Shown: positions 45,754-53,172 of the stretch, piece by piece
Numbering within the stretch: position 1 is the stretch's first letter
Layout: the number at the start of each line of letters is the position of its first letter
Translations under genes and position numbers: made by a program
The notes under the pieces: model-generated
The model's input: the letters and a program-made list of their open reading frames with translations, nothing else
Database searches by the model: none
Told to the model about the DNA's origin: nothing
Assembly: GCA_947496235.1 (NCBI GenBank)
Contig: CANMCE010000002.1
Span: 124,001 to 188,000, forward strand
From: an uncultured Glaciecola sp.
GTDB lineage: Bacteria; Pseudomonadota; Gammaproteobacteria; Enterobacterales; Alteromonadaceae
Length of the DNA stretch: 64,000 nt
Direction of reading: 5' to 3'

Positions 45754-46194
45754 ATGATAAATGTCCCTCCGGTAGTACAAGCGCTAGTTGCGGCCATTTT
45801 AATGTCTACAGTGGCTATCATTGATAGGCAATACAGTGGAATGTTAAGAGGTATTGCCGTTGGATTGGCGTTTATTGGTATGGCGATAGCCGTTATAGGT
45901 GTATGGCAATTCAAAAAACATCGCACCACGGTGAATCCAGTCTCCCCTGAAAAAAGCTCGACCTTAGTTACTTGGGGCATTTATGCCTATACACGCAATC
46001 CCATGTATGTCGGAATGGTATTTGTATTGATTGCATGGGCGCTTTGGTTGGGAAGCGCGTTTTCGTTGATCATTGTGCCATTGTTTATGCTATCCATGAC
46101 CTATCTACAGATTAAACGAGAAGAAATTGCTTTGCAGCAAATCTTCGGCGATGACTACATCGAATATTCAAACAAAGTGCGGCGTTGGCTTTAA
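45754..46194 (+). CDS. Isoprenylcysteine methyltransferase-like membrane protein
   Basis: The 146-residue membrane protein has about four helices and the YTRNPMYVGM motif near residue 83, the SAM-site signature of the ICMT/PEMT families, followed by IKREEIALQQIFGDDYIEY. Bacterial members probably methylate small hydrophobic molecules or lipids. It lies 6 bases before the flavoprotein gene, suggesting one transcript. Confidence 0.85.
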   Translation: MINVPPVVQALVAAILMSTVAIIDRQYSGMLRGIAVGLAFIGMAIAVIGVWQFKKHRTTVNPVSPEKSSTLVTWGIYAYTRNPMYVGMVFVLIAWALWLGSAFSLIIVPLFMLSMTYLQIKREEIALQQIFGDDYIEYSNKVRRWL

Positions 46195-46200
46195 TCTCTT

Positions 46201-47391
46201 ATGTCTTTGATAACCGATTATGATGTAGTTGTGTTAGGCGCGGGTGCGGCAGGACTTTTTTGCGCCATTGAAGCCGGAAAGCGCGGTCGAAAAGTGGTAG
46301 TGATTGACCATGCGAAGCGCCTTGGCGGTAAAATTTTAATGTCAGGAGGTGGTCGCTGTAATTTTACCAACATGTACACCAGCCCTGAAAATTACATTTC
46401 TGAAAACCCACACTTTTGTAAGTCCGCACTAAGTCGTTATACCCAGTGGGATTTTATTGATTTGGTTTGCCAGTATAAAATTCCTTACCATGAAAAGACC
46501 CTCGGCCAATTATTTTGCGATGATACTGCAAAATATATAGTGGACATGCTATTAGCCGAATGTAAGAAAGCCGGCGTTATTATCTTAAACCGGTGTGACT
46601 TTAACGCTGTTGTTAAGCTTGGTTCGGGGTATCAGGTGGATACTGCTAAAGGTCAATTCTTAGCGCAAAGTTTTGTTGTTGCAACCGGTGGATTGAGTAT
46701 GCCAAAGCTAGGGGCAACGCCCGTTGGTTATAAGATTGCAGAACAATTTGGTATGCAAATAGTGCCTACCAGAGCAGGGCTGGTTCCTTTTACTCTGCAC
46801 GAGCAAGATAAAGAAGTGTTATCCACCTTGAGTGGGGTTTCTGTTGATGCCAGCGCCGAGTGCAATAACACCCATTTCAATGAAAATATTCTATTCACAC
46901 ACCGTGGTTTAAGCGGCCCAGCGGTGCTGCAAATATCATCCTATTGGCTGCCCGGCCAAGAAGTAGAATTCAATTTATCACCGCAGGTGGATTTAGCTGA
47001 TTATCTAAGCCAATCTCAACAAAAAACGCCAGACGCATTGGTGTCTACAGCATTGTCGAATCATTACCCAAAACGAATGGTGCAAGCACTGCTACCTTAT
47101 TTTGGTATTAGCAATAAACCGCTTAAACAGTTCAATCTAAGAGAGTTACAACAGGTAATTGATGCCTTTACGCAATGGCGTATAAAACCCAATGGCACCG
47201 AAGGATACAGAACCGCAGAGGTCACCTTGGGTGGCGTTGATACCAAGTACTTATCCTCTAAAACCATGGAATCCACCCAACATAAAGGCTTGTACTTTAT
47301 TGGTGAAGTCATAGATGTCACTGGCTGGCTAGGAGGCTACAATTTCCAATGGGCTTGGTCCAGTGGCTGGGTAGCAGGGCAGGTGGTTTGA
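46201..47391 (+). CDS. NAD(P)/FAD-dependent oxidoreductase, HI0933/YhiN family
   Basis: The 396-residue flavoprotein has the Rossmann motif VLGAGAAGLFCAIEAGKRG, the family signature GGKILMSGGGRCNFTN and a closing GEVIDVTGWLGGYNFQWAWSSG that completes the FAD site. The family is conserved in bacteria but its substrate is unknown. The complete length and both signatures suggest a working enzyme. Confidence 0.93.
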   Translation: MSLITDYDVVVLGAGAAGLFCAIEAGKRGRKVVVIDHAKRLGGKILMSGGGRCNFTNMYTSPENYISENPHFCKSALSRYTQWDFIDLVCQYKIPYHEKTLGQLFCDDTAKYIVDMLLAECKKAGVIILNRCDFNAVVKLGSGYQVDTAKGQFLAQSFVVATGGLSMPKLGATPVGYKIAEQFGMQIVPTRAGLVPFTLHEQDKEVLSTLSGVSVDASAECNNTHFNENILFTHRGLSGPAVLQISSYWLPGQEVEFNLSPQVDLADYLSQSQQKTPDALVSTALSNHYPKRMVQALLPYFGISNKPLKQFNLRELQQVIDAFTQWRIKPNGTEGYRTAEVTLGGVDTKYLSSKTMESTQHKGLYFIGEVIDVTGWLGGYNFQWAWSSGWVAGQVV

Positions 47392-47515
47392 ATTTGTGTA
47401 TTTACAATTTAGTTTGCACGCTTCCCTTAAAGTTTGCACATAAATTTTGTTAAACAAAAAACTATCATACTGAACGGCGCAAATGTACGTTAAGCGGAAG
47501 TAAGCAACACAGAGC

Positions 47516-47563
47516 TAACTACGAAGAATCGTCATCGTGGCGCAGGCCACGACCTCCTTGGAA
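47516..47563 (+). repeat. Left inverted-repeat arm with hairpin
   Basis: Perfect inverse of 47966-48013. The internal stem-loop TCGTGGC-GCAG-GCCACGA is self-complementary within the arm, as in REP sequences. Similarity to the solitary copy extends a few bases outward (GAG before the arm). Confidence 0.92.
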
Positions 47564-47657
47564 CATAGTAAATTTAATTAAAACCGATACAAAGAACAGT
47601 CTAAATAAAATGAAAATTCGCTAAGCTTGCTTTATTTGATTACAGGGCATTCCAGTA

Positions 47658-47951
47658 GTGAAGCAACCTTGTGTTTACATTATTACCAATACGCACAATA
47701 CAACACTATATATCGGCGTAACGATTAATCTAATTCAACGTATTCATCAACACAAAAACAAGCAAGTAGATGGCTTTAGCAAAAAGTACAACTTGCAAAA
47801 GCTGGTGTACTTTGAACAGTTTGTCCTTATGGAGGATGCAATATTAAGAGAAAAGCGCTTAAAAAACTGGCATAGAGAATGGAAAGATAAATTGATCAAT
47901 ACAGAGAATCCGGATTGGGACGATTTGTATGAAGCTTTACTTGTGAATTAA
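47658..47951 (+). CDS. GIY-YIG family endonuclease, small standalone type
   Basis: The 97-residue protein starts at GTG with weak SD. It consists only of the GIY-YIG domain: CVYIIT (Tyr7), TTLYIGVT (Tyr18, Gly20), LIQRIHQHK (Arg28) and a Glu in LREKRLKNW (about 65), then KDKLINTENPDWDDLYE. This COG2827-type nuclease nicks DNA; its cellular role is unknown. Lying alone between inverted hairpin repeats it is the best candidate for moving them, as RAYT transposases do for REP sequences. Confidence 0.88.
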   Translation: MKQPCVYIITNTHNTTLYIGVTINLIQRIHQHKNKQVDGFSKKYNLQKLVYFEQFVLMEDAILREKRLKNWHREWKDKLINTENPDWDDLYEALLVN

Positions 47952-47965
47952 CCAACTGCATTAAT

Positions 47966-48013
47966 TTCCAAGGAGGTCGTGGCCTGCGCCACGATGACGA
48001 TTCTTCGTAGTTA
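47966..48013 (-). repeat. Right inverted-repeat arm with hairpin
   Basis: Exact reverse complement of the left arm over 48 bases, starting 14 bases after the nuclease stop codon. The hairpin could also act as a transcription stop for the nuclease gene. Confidence 0.92.
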
Positions 48014-48152
48014 ACTTTTAGGCCGCAATTTGTCTCAAGATGCCCATGGCACATTGGGGGTTCAAATGTATGTAAAACTGACGCAGTGAGATTTTCTGAA
48101 TAATTTCATTCCCCCTGAACATTACTACTGAAGATGGTAAAAATTAGCGTGT

Positions 48153-48641
48153 CTAGCTATTTAATTTCGGTTCCATAGACACTGATAACGGATGAGAAAG
48201 CAGTTTAGTTAACACATTGTTCCAGAAGCCTAAAGTCACCTGCATTACATCGAGCAAACTTGTGTAATCCAAAGGTTTTGACAAGTATGCGCTGCATCCA
48301 AGTTGATAACAATCCTGGATGTCTTTGTCAGCATCAGACGTAGAAAAAATGATCACAGGAATATGACGAAAGGTATCGCTTTTCTTTAAGGTTGCTAGTA
48401 CTTCTTTGCCGTCCATTTTGGGCATATTCAAGTCTAATAATATAAATCTGGGCAAGGTATTGTTTTGTTGTAATTTTTCGATTAAATCAAAACCATTGGC
48501 AGCGAGCTGAATCTGATCTTTGTTCAACTTATTTTCCATTAAGGCATCAGAAATTAATTCGCGATCGTCAATGTCATCGTCAACAACGAAAATATACCCC
48601 TTGTGTAGAGATAATTTCTGAAGAGATTCGGTTGTTGTCAT
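48153..48641 (-). CDS. Single-domain response regulator (CheY-like)
   Basis: The 162-residue protein is a lone receiver domain: FVVDDDIDDRELI acidic pocket, phospho-acceptor Asp in FILLDLNMPKMDG, Thr/Ser in IIFSTSD and Lys in YLSKPLD. The arrangement IxxDLNMPxMDGxE with FSTSD is typical of receivers that pair with hybrid or phytochrome-like histidine kinases. The ATG has GAGGA 7 bases upstream. No kinase is adjacent. Two palindromes lie upstream (48697-48728). Confidence 0.92.
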   Translation of the reverse strand: MTTTESLQKLSLHKGYIFVVDDDIDDRELISDALMENKLNKDQIQLAANGFDLIEKLQQNNTLPRFILLDLNMPKMDGKEVLATLKKSDTFRHIPVIIFSTSDADKDIQDCYQLGCSAYLSKPLDYTSLLDVMQVTLGFWNNVLTKLLSHPLSVSMEPKLNS

Positions 48642-48696
48642 GTGATTTCCTCTAAGGGGAGTCAAGTGCTAAAGGAAATAAGAATCAAAAGACTAG

Positions 48697-48728
48697 AATT
48701 AGAATTCTAATTTTATTAGCTAGCTAAT
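48697..48728. promoter_or_regulatory. Two adjacent palindromes upstream of the response regulator
   Basis: AATTAGAATTCTAATT (48697-48712) and ATTAGCTAGCTAAT (48715-48728) are both perfect palindromes with centres 17 bases apart, 55-90 bases before the regulator's start. They look like operator sites for a dimeric protein. The rest of 48666-48971 shows nothing else I can interpret. Confidence 0.5.
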
Positions 48729-48971
48729 ATTTCATCAGGCTATCATACTCCCGAGGCTTAATTCAACTGAAATAAAGAGCTTTAACTTACTATTTTGGCG
48801 ATATAAATAAGTATTACTTATATTTAAAGGGCTCTTGTTAGAATTTGTCGTGGCGAGTCTTCATAGGATAGCGGCTGAGTAAAAATAGAATATTTTAACC
48901 ACGCGGACACTATTAAAAGGAATGAGATCGGTAAGTAAGAGCTTCAGATCCCGTCGTATAATGCAAAAGCT

Positions 48972-49775
48972 CTACTTATTGTCATTTTTTGCTAACTGGG
49001 AAAGTTGTTCTCTGAGCCCTTTTATTTCAGATTCTATCGATTCAAACCTAGCGACATGAGAGCTTTTCTCTGCAGCAAGCTCAGTGGTAATTTTGGCTCT
49101 TATTGCCCAAATTTGCAGTACTTCTTCTTTTGGTAATGAGTAAGATTTAAATTCAGCATTGTCGCTTTTGAATATAAAGTGGTTTTCTTCATGCAGATAC
49201 ACGCGTTTAGCAACAATTCCTTCAGCAGTGATCACAATATATAAAGAGCCATCCTGTATAGCTGTGATAGGAGAAACCTTTTCTGTCACAACAATTTCTC
49301 TGGGGTGAATCGTCGGCAGCATACTGTCACCGATAATTTCAAACATCCTAAAATCCCCATTGTCAAAGCCGGGAATTCTGTACACATCCAAAGTGGAGAT
49401 GTAATCAGGTGTTTCGTAGTTTTTTACATATCCGGCATGCGCTTCTTCATTAATAAGTGGTATGAGAGCATCAAGATAAAAAGCGTGGGAAGGCTTTTGT
49501 TGGTTTTGGTTAGTTCCGTCTACAGACATATCATTACTTCTAACATTATTTCGAAAAGGCACAGTTCCTAAACCAAGCAATAACCAATTACTGTCTATGC
49601 TAAATACGTCACAGAGTTTCTGTATCGTTTGCAGAGATAGAGTGGACTTACCTGCTTCAAGTTGAGATAACGCACCTTGTGTTATTCCTATCTGCGACGC
49701 GAAGGCCTTTTGAGACAGTTTTAAATCCGCTCTGATTTCAGTAAGGCGTTCGGCAGTAGATAAAATTTCGGTCAT
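48972..49775 (-). CDS. XRE/S24 repressor (LexA/CI-like)
   Basis: The 267-residue protein has an N-terminal helix-turn-helix (about 8-63; LKLSQKAFASQIGITQGALSQLEAG) and a C-terminal S24 peptidase fold with Ser in IIGDSMLPT and Lys in GIVAKRVYL, the catalytic pair for RecA-stimulated self-cleavage. The last ~30 residues form a short coiled coil. Such proteins repress prophages or stress genes. No phage genes are nearby, so it may be a remnant or a host regulator. It probably regulates itself from 49776-49830. Confidence 0.9.
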   Translation of the reverse strand: MTEILSTAERLTEIRADLKLSQKAFASQIGITQGALSQLEAGKSTLSLQTIQKLCDVFSIDSNWLLLGLGTVPFRNNVRSNDMSVDGTNQNQQKPSHAFYLDALIPLINEEAHAGYVKNYETPDYISTLDVYRIPGFDNGDFRMFEIIGDSMLPTIHPREIVVTEKVSPITAIQDGSLYIVITAEGIVAKRVYLHEENHFIFKSDNAEFKSYSLPKEEVLQIWAIRAKITTELAAEKSSHVARFESIESEIKGLREQLSQLAKNDNK

Positions 49776-50013
49776 AATATTAATATGCTAATCATTAAAT
49801 TTAAAGTGTTATTAATAAACTTATAGATATTGCTCGTGAACTAAAGGTAGAGCTTATAGAAATTTTGTTCAGGTCTAAAGCATTTAAATCAATAACTTGA
49901 TTAATTAATCTTAAATATCAGCAAACAGACTCGCGTATTTTTATTTTTTTATGCACATTATTGGAGTAAATAGCAAATCGTCAGCAAGTGTGCTGGACTT
50001 TGAACTACACTTA

Positions 50014-50055
50014 TAAAAAAAGCCCCAATAATTGGAATTTCCAATCACTAGGGGC
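50014..50055 (-). terminator. Rho-independent terminator of the fatty acid hydroxylase gene
   Basis: Read leftward, GCCCCTAGTG-ATTGGAAATTCCAAT-TATTGGGGC folds into a long stem and is followed by TTTTTTT. It lies about 80 bases after the stop at 50137. The rest of 49776-50136 is AT-rich and shows no gene. Confidence 0.85.
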
Positions 50056-50136
50056 AATTTAAAGTTTGGGCGTATCTACAATAAGATAAAGCATCAAATA
50101 CTGTAATTTCTCTCGCCACTTTTAGTTAAGCTTTTA

Positions 50137-50940
50137 TTAACTAAGCCCTGTGTCTGGTTCCTTCTGCATGTCATTAGGTGATGATTTTAACTTAGGTGTG
50201 TATACATCTTTAAAACACAACATTTCGATGATGCGATCTGAGGCTCCTTGATAAAACCCAGTGTCAACTTCATCTGTTTTGGGATTTCTAAATGTGCCAA
50301 AAATGATATCGAAAATGGGAAGATCGCTATAGTTATACTTATGAATTCCGCGTCCATGATGAATTCTATGACTTTCAGGTCGTTGAATTACAAAACCCAA
50401 CCAATAAGGAGTTTTCACATTACAATGTTGGAAAACAGCTAAAAATTGCGTGATAAAAAGAAAGTATGTGGCGGCTTCAGGTGACACACCCACAATAACG
50501 ACTAAACTTAAACTGCCAAGCATTGTAAACCCAAGCATATCGAAGGGACTAAAATAAAAGGCGCCCATTGCATCGACGGTTTCAGCACTGTGGTGCATTT
50601 GGTGGAATATCCGCCATAACCATTTGGATTCATGCATAGCTCTGTGCCATACGTATAATAAAAACTCAAATGTAAAAAATGCGGTGATAGCACTGAGCCA
50701 AGGATTTGCTTGGGTTAGATCAAATAGTTGATAACTGGCTAAATGAGAGTCCCAAAGCAGGGGTAAGTAACTGGCTAAGTAAAAGTAACAAATAAAGGCG
50801 ATAGCACACTTTACATACCAGGCTTTCGGTCGCTGCAATTGTTTTGCTGGAAATAAATGTTCTAATATAAAAAGTGTACTGAACATGGCTAAAAGTCCCA
50901 AAGAGATTGGGTCGAGTAATATTTCTATTGGTGTTGGCAT
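50137..50940 (-). CDS. Fatty acid hydroxylase/sterol desaturase-family membrane protein
   Basis: The 267-residue protein has four or five membrane helices and three His clusters for a di-iron centre: HRAMH, HQMHHS and HRIHHG. The start MPTPIEILLDPISLG is preferred because AGGAG lies 6 bases before it; a longer frame to 51021 begins in divergent non-coding sequence. Members hydroxylate or desaturate lipids, sterols or carotenoids. The product is not evident. Confidence 0.9.
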   Translation of the reverse strand: MPTPIEILLDPISLGLLAMFSTLFILEHLFPAKQLQRPKAWYVKCAIAFICYFYLASYLPLLWDSHLASYQLFDLTQANPWLSAITAFFTFEFLLYVWHRAMHESKWLWRIFHQMHHSAETVDAMGAFYFSPFDMLGFTMLGSLSLVVIVGVSPEAATYFLFITQFLAVFQHCNVKTPYWLGFVIQRPESHRIHHGRGIHKYNYSDLPIFDIIFGTFRNPKTDEVDTGFYQGASDRIIEMLCFKDVYTPKLKSSPNDMQKEPDTGLS

Positions 50941-51163
50941 AATTGCTCCTAGGATGTTGGTGTAAATGGTCTGCAAATTATGCGCGGTGGAAAATAATAA
51001 ACATGAAGAAGAACACATCAATAGATAATATTTAGATAATTATTAGATAATGATTTCGTTTGTTTAACTAAATCGCTGTATTACCCATAGAAATAGGCTC
51101 TATATCATGGTTAATATTAGGGGCTCATATAAGGATGTTTAACGATAAGGATTTAACCTCATC

Positions 51164-53053
51164 ATGATTTACCATTTGGGTAATATTCAGATTGATACAT
51201 TGCAATTTACTGTTTCGGTAGATGGCAAGGCTATATCTGTAGAGCCCAAAGTATTCGATTTGATAGTCTACTTAATAAATCATCGTGGTTTAGTTATTAC
51301 TAGAGATGAATTATTTTCCCAGATATGGAAAGATAGATCGGTCTCAGATACAACCCTCAGTAATCATATAAAGTCAGCCCGGAAAATTCTGGGAGATGAT
51401 GGTGAGCTTCAAAAAATCATCAAAACCATTAGGGGGAGAGGCTACCAATTCATTGGTAATGTAGAAGAAATATCAACGCATACAGAGTTACAAGTTAATA
51501 GCCAACAATCAGGATTCTCCGGTAATATAAAATCTACTAAAAATTGGTCTTCACTGGATTTTAGTTATCTAGTTTATGGAATAATCATTTGTTTCTTAAT
51601 CGGGTTTTTATGGTTTTTTTCCTCAACACCAACAAAAAGGCAAAATCCGCATATTTTGGTTATGCCCTTTGAAATCTCAAGTTCTGACGATCAATATTGG
51701 CAGCCCTTTGCTGATCAAATGACGCGAGAAGTCATACGCAAACTTAGCCAAGTTTCTTCGTTAAAAGTCGTACCAGCTACTTCAGCCTTTTCACTGAATC
51801 AACAAAATAATAACCGCAGCATTGAAGAGAATTTACCGCAAGTGAACTTAATTTTAACGGCTGTGGTGAATGTTGCAGGCGACAACAAGGTGCGTATTAC
51901 AACGGATTTGTTAGAGGTAGACCAACAACAATTTATTTGGAATAAAGCCTATGAAACCGCAATCGACAATACTAACTTTTTCTCTGTACAAGAGGATATA
52001 GCACGTTCAGTTACTAACTCATTGAAACTAGTGTTAGGTCAGGCAGAACAGCATGCATTATCAAGTTTTCCAACATCAAACTTAGCCGCATATGAGCTAT
52101 ACGTGAATGGTCAATATGAAGCGAGCAAGCTAAATCATGAAGCGTTAATTCATGCAATCTCTCTATTTGATCAAGCCATTAGCTTAGATCCTGAGTTCGC
52201 ATTGGCTTATCTAGCAAAAGCAGATGCCTATCGCAATATAATGGCGTATTTCGATACGCCGGCAAAAATATTACCTGAAGTGATCAAAGCTGTCGAAGAA
52301 GCGCTTAATCATAAAGTAGACACGGCCGACGCTTTATCATCCCTTGGTTTGGCTTACGCCTTTGCGTGGCGATGGGAAGATGCAATACAAACCTTATCCG
52401 CAGCTAAAGACCTTAATCCGAGACTTGCACAAACGGAATTGGGGTTAGCTATTTATTATTCTGGATTGGGGGATACTCAAAACGTTGTCAATTCAATCAC
52501 ACTTGCTGACAAGTTAGATCCTTTGAATGTTGAAATTGCTGATTGGGGACACTGGATATTGGCTGTGGTTGGTGAATTAGAAGCTGCTAAGCAGTGGAGT
52601 GAAGAGAAAACAAAGCTTTATCCGAATGTAGGGATGATTTTTAGCGGTGCCAGTATGTCAGCCTCCCTTAGAAATGAGCATTCAGATGCGATTAGACTGG
52701 CGGAACAGGGAATTTTACTCGATCCAGAATCACCATACTCCTATTTGGCACTAGCGCAAGTCTACGGCTATGCGGGGCAACCAGAAAAAATTAACGATCT
52801 ACTTAAACGGGCTGATACATTCGACAGTTACGTTTGTCCCTACGAAAAGGCGATAAATCATATTCTACTAGATGACATTGATCAGGCATTTTCAGATCTA
52901 CAAGACGCAGTTGATGCTCGCTCTAACTGTTTAGTATTTACCAGACAAGACCCTCGCTTAGCACCTTTGAGAGATGATCCTAGGTACCTGACCTTATTGA
53001 AACGTATCGGTTTGGATGATGAATCTATATTGCGATATTCGAAGTTAAACTAA
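51164..53053 (+). CDS. CadC-like membrane-bound transcription regulator with TPRs
   Basis: The 629-residue protein has an OmpR-type winged helix at the N-terminus (about 5-98, RDELFSQIWKDRSVSDTTLSNHIKSARKIL), one membrane helix (about 135-153), a periplasmic domain (ILVMPFEISSSDDQYWQPFADQM, resembling the adenylyl-cyclase-associated/TolB-N fold) and about five TPR repeats. CadC-type regulators read a periplasmic signal and activate a neighbouring gene directly from the membrane. The adjacent GlyGly-CTERM gene 119 bases downstream is the obvious candidate target. Confidence 0.88.
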   Translation: MIYHLGNIQIDTLQFTVSVDGKAISVEPKVFDLIVYLINHRGLVITRDELFSQIWKDRSVSDTTLSNHIKSARKILGDDGELQKIIKTIRGRGYQFIGNVEEISTHTELQVNSQQSGFSGNIKSTKNWSSLDFSYLVYGIIICFLIGFLWFFSSTPTKRQNPHILVMPFEISSSDDQYWQPFADQMTREVIRKLSQVSSLKVVPATSAFSLNQQNNNRSIEENLPQVNLILTAVVNVAGDNKVRITTDLLEVDQQQFIWNKAYETAIDNTNFFSVQEDIARSVTNSLKLVLGQAEQHALSSFPTSNLAAYELYVNGQYEASKLNHEALIHAISLFDQAISLDPEFALAYLAKADAYRNIMAYFDTPAKILPEVIKAVEEALNHKVDTADALSSLGLAYAFAWRWEDAIQTLSAAKDLNPRLAQTELGLAIYYSGLGDTQNVVNSITLADKLDPLNVEIADWGHWILAVVGELEAAKQWSEEKTKLYPNVGMIFSGASMSASLRNEHSDAIRLAEQGILLDPESPYSYLALAQVYGYAGQPEKINDLLKRADTFDSYVCPYEKAINHILLDDIDQAFSDLQDAVDARSNCLVFTRQDPRLAPLRDDPRYLTLLKRIGLDDESILRYSKLN

Positions 53054-53172
53054 AGCGCGTTTATCGTTTTTCAAAAATTGCGTAGTAAATGCGTAAAAAT
53101 TAGGTAGTCCATCACTAACACTTAATTGTCATTGTTTTTACACTTTAGTAAGTGCAAAAAAGGACGATGACG

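Larger units (their letters stand above)
47516..48013. mobile_element. GIY-YIG nuclease element with 48-bp terminal inverted repeats
   Basis: Bases 47516-47563 and 47966-48013 are perfect 48-bp inverted repeats. Each begins with TAACTACGAAGAATCGTCAT reading inward, contains a 7-bp hairpin (TCGTGGC GCAG GCCACGA) and continues CTCCTTGGAA. The 402-bp interior holds one gene, a GIY-YIG nuclease (47658-47951). A close solitary copy of the arm lies at 33072-33125. The total of 498 bp is unusually small for an autonomous mobile unit. No target-site duplication is obvious at the edges. Confidence 0.8.

Noticed and set aside
48972-49775. Prophage signalled by the S24 repressor
   Set aside because: No integrase, structural or lysis genes in the neighbourhood.
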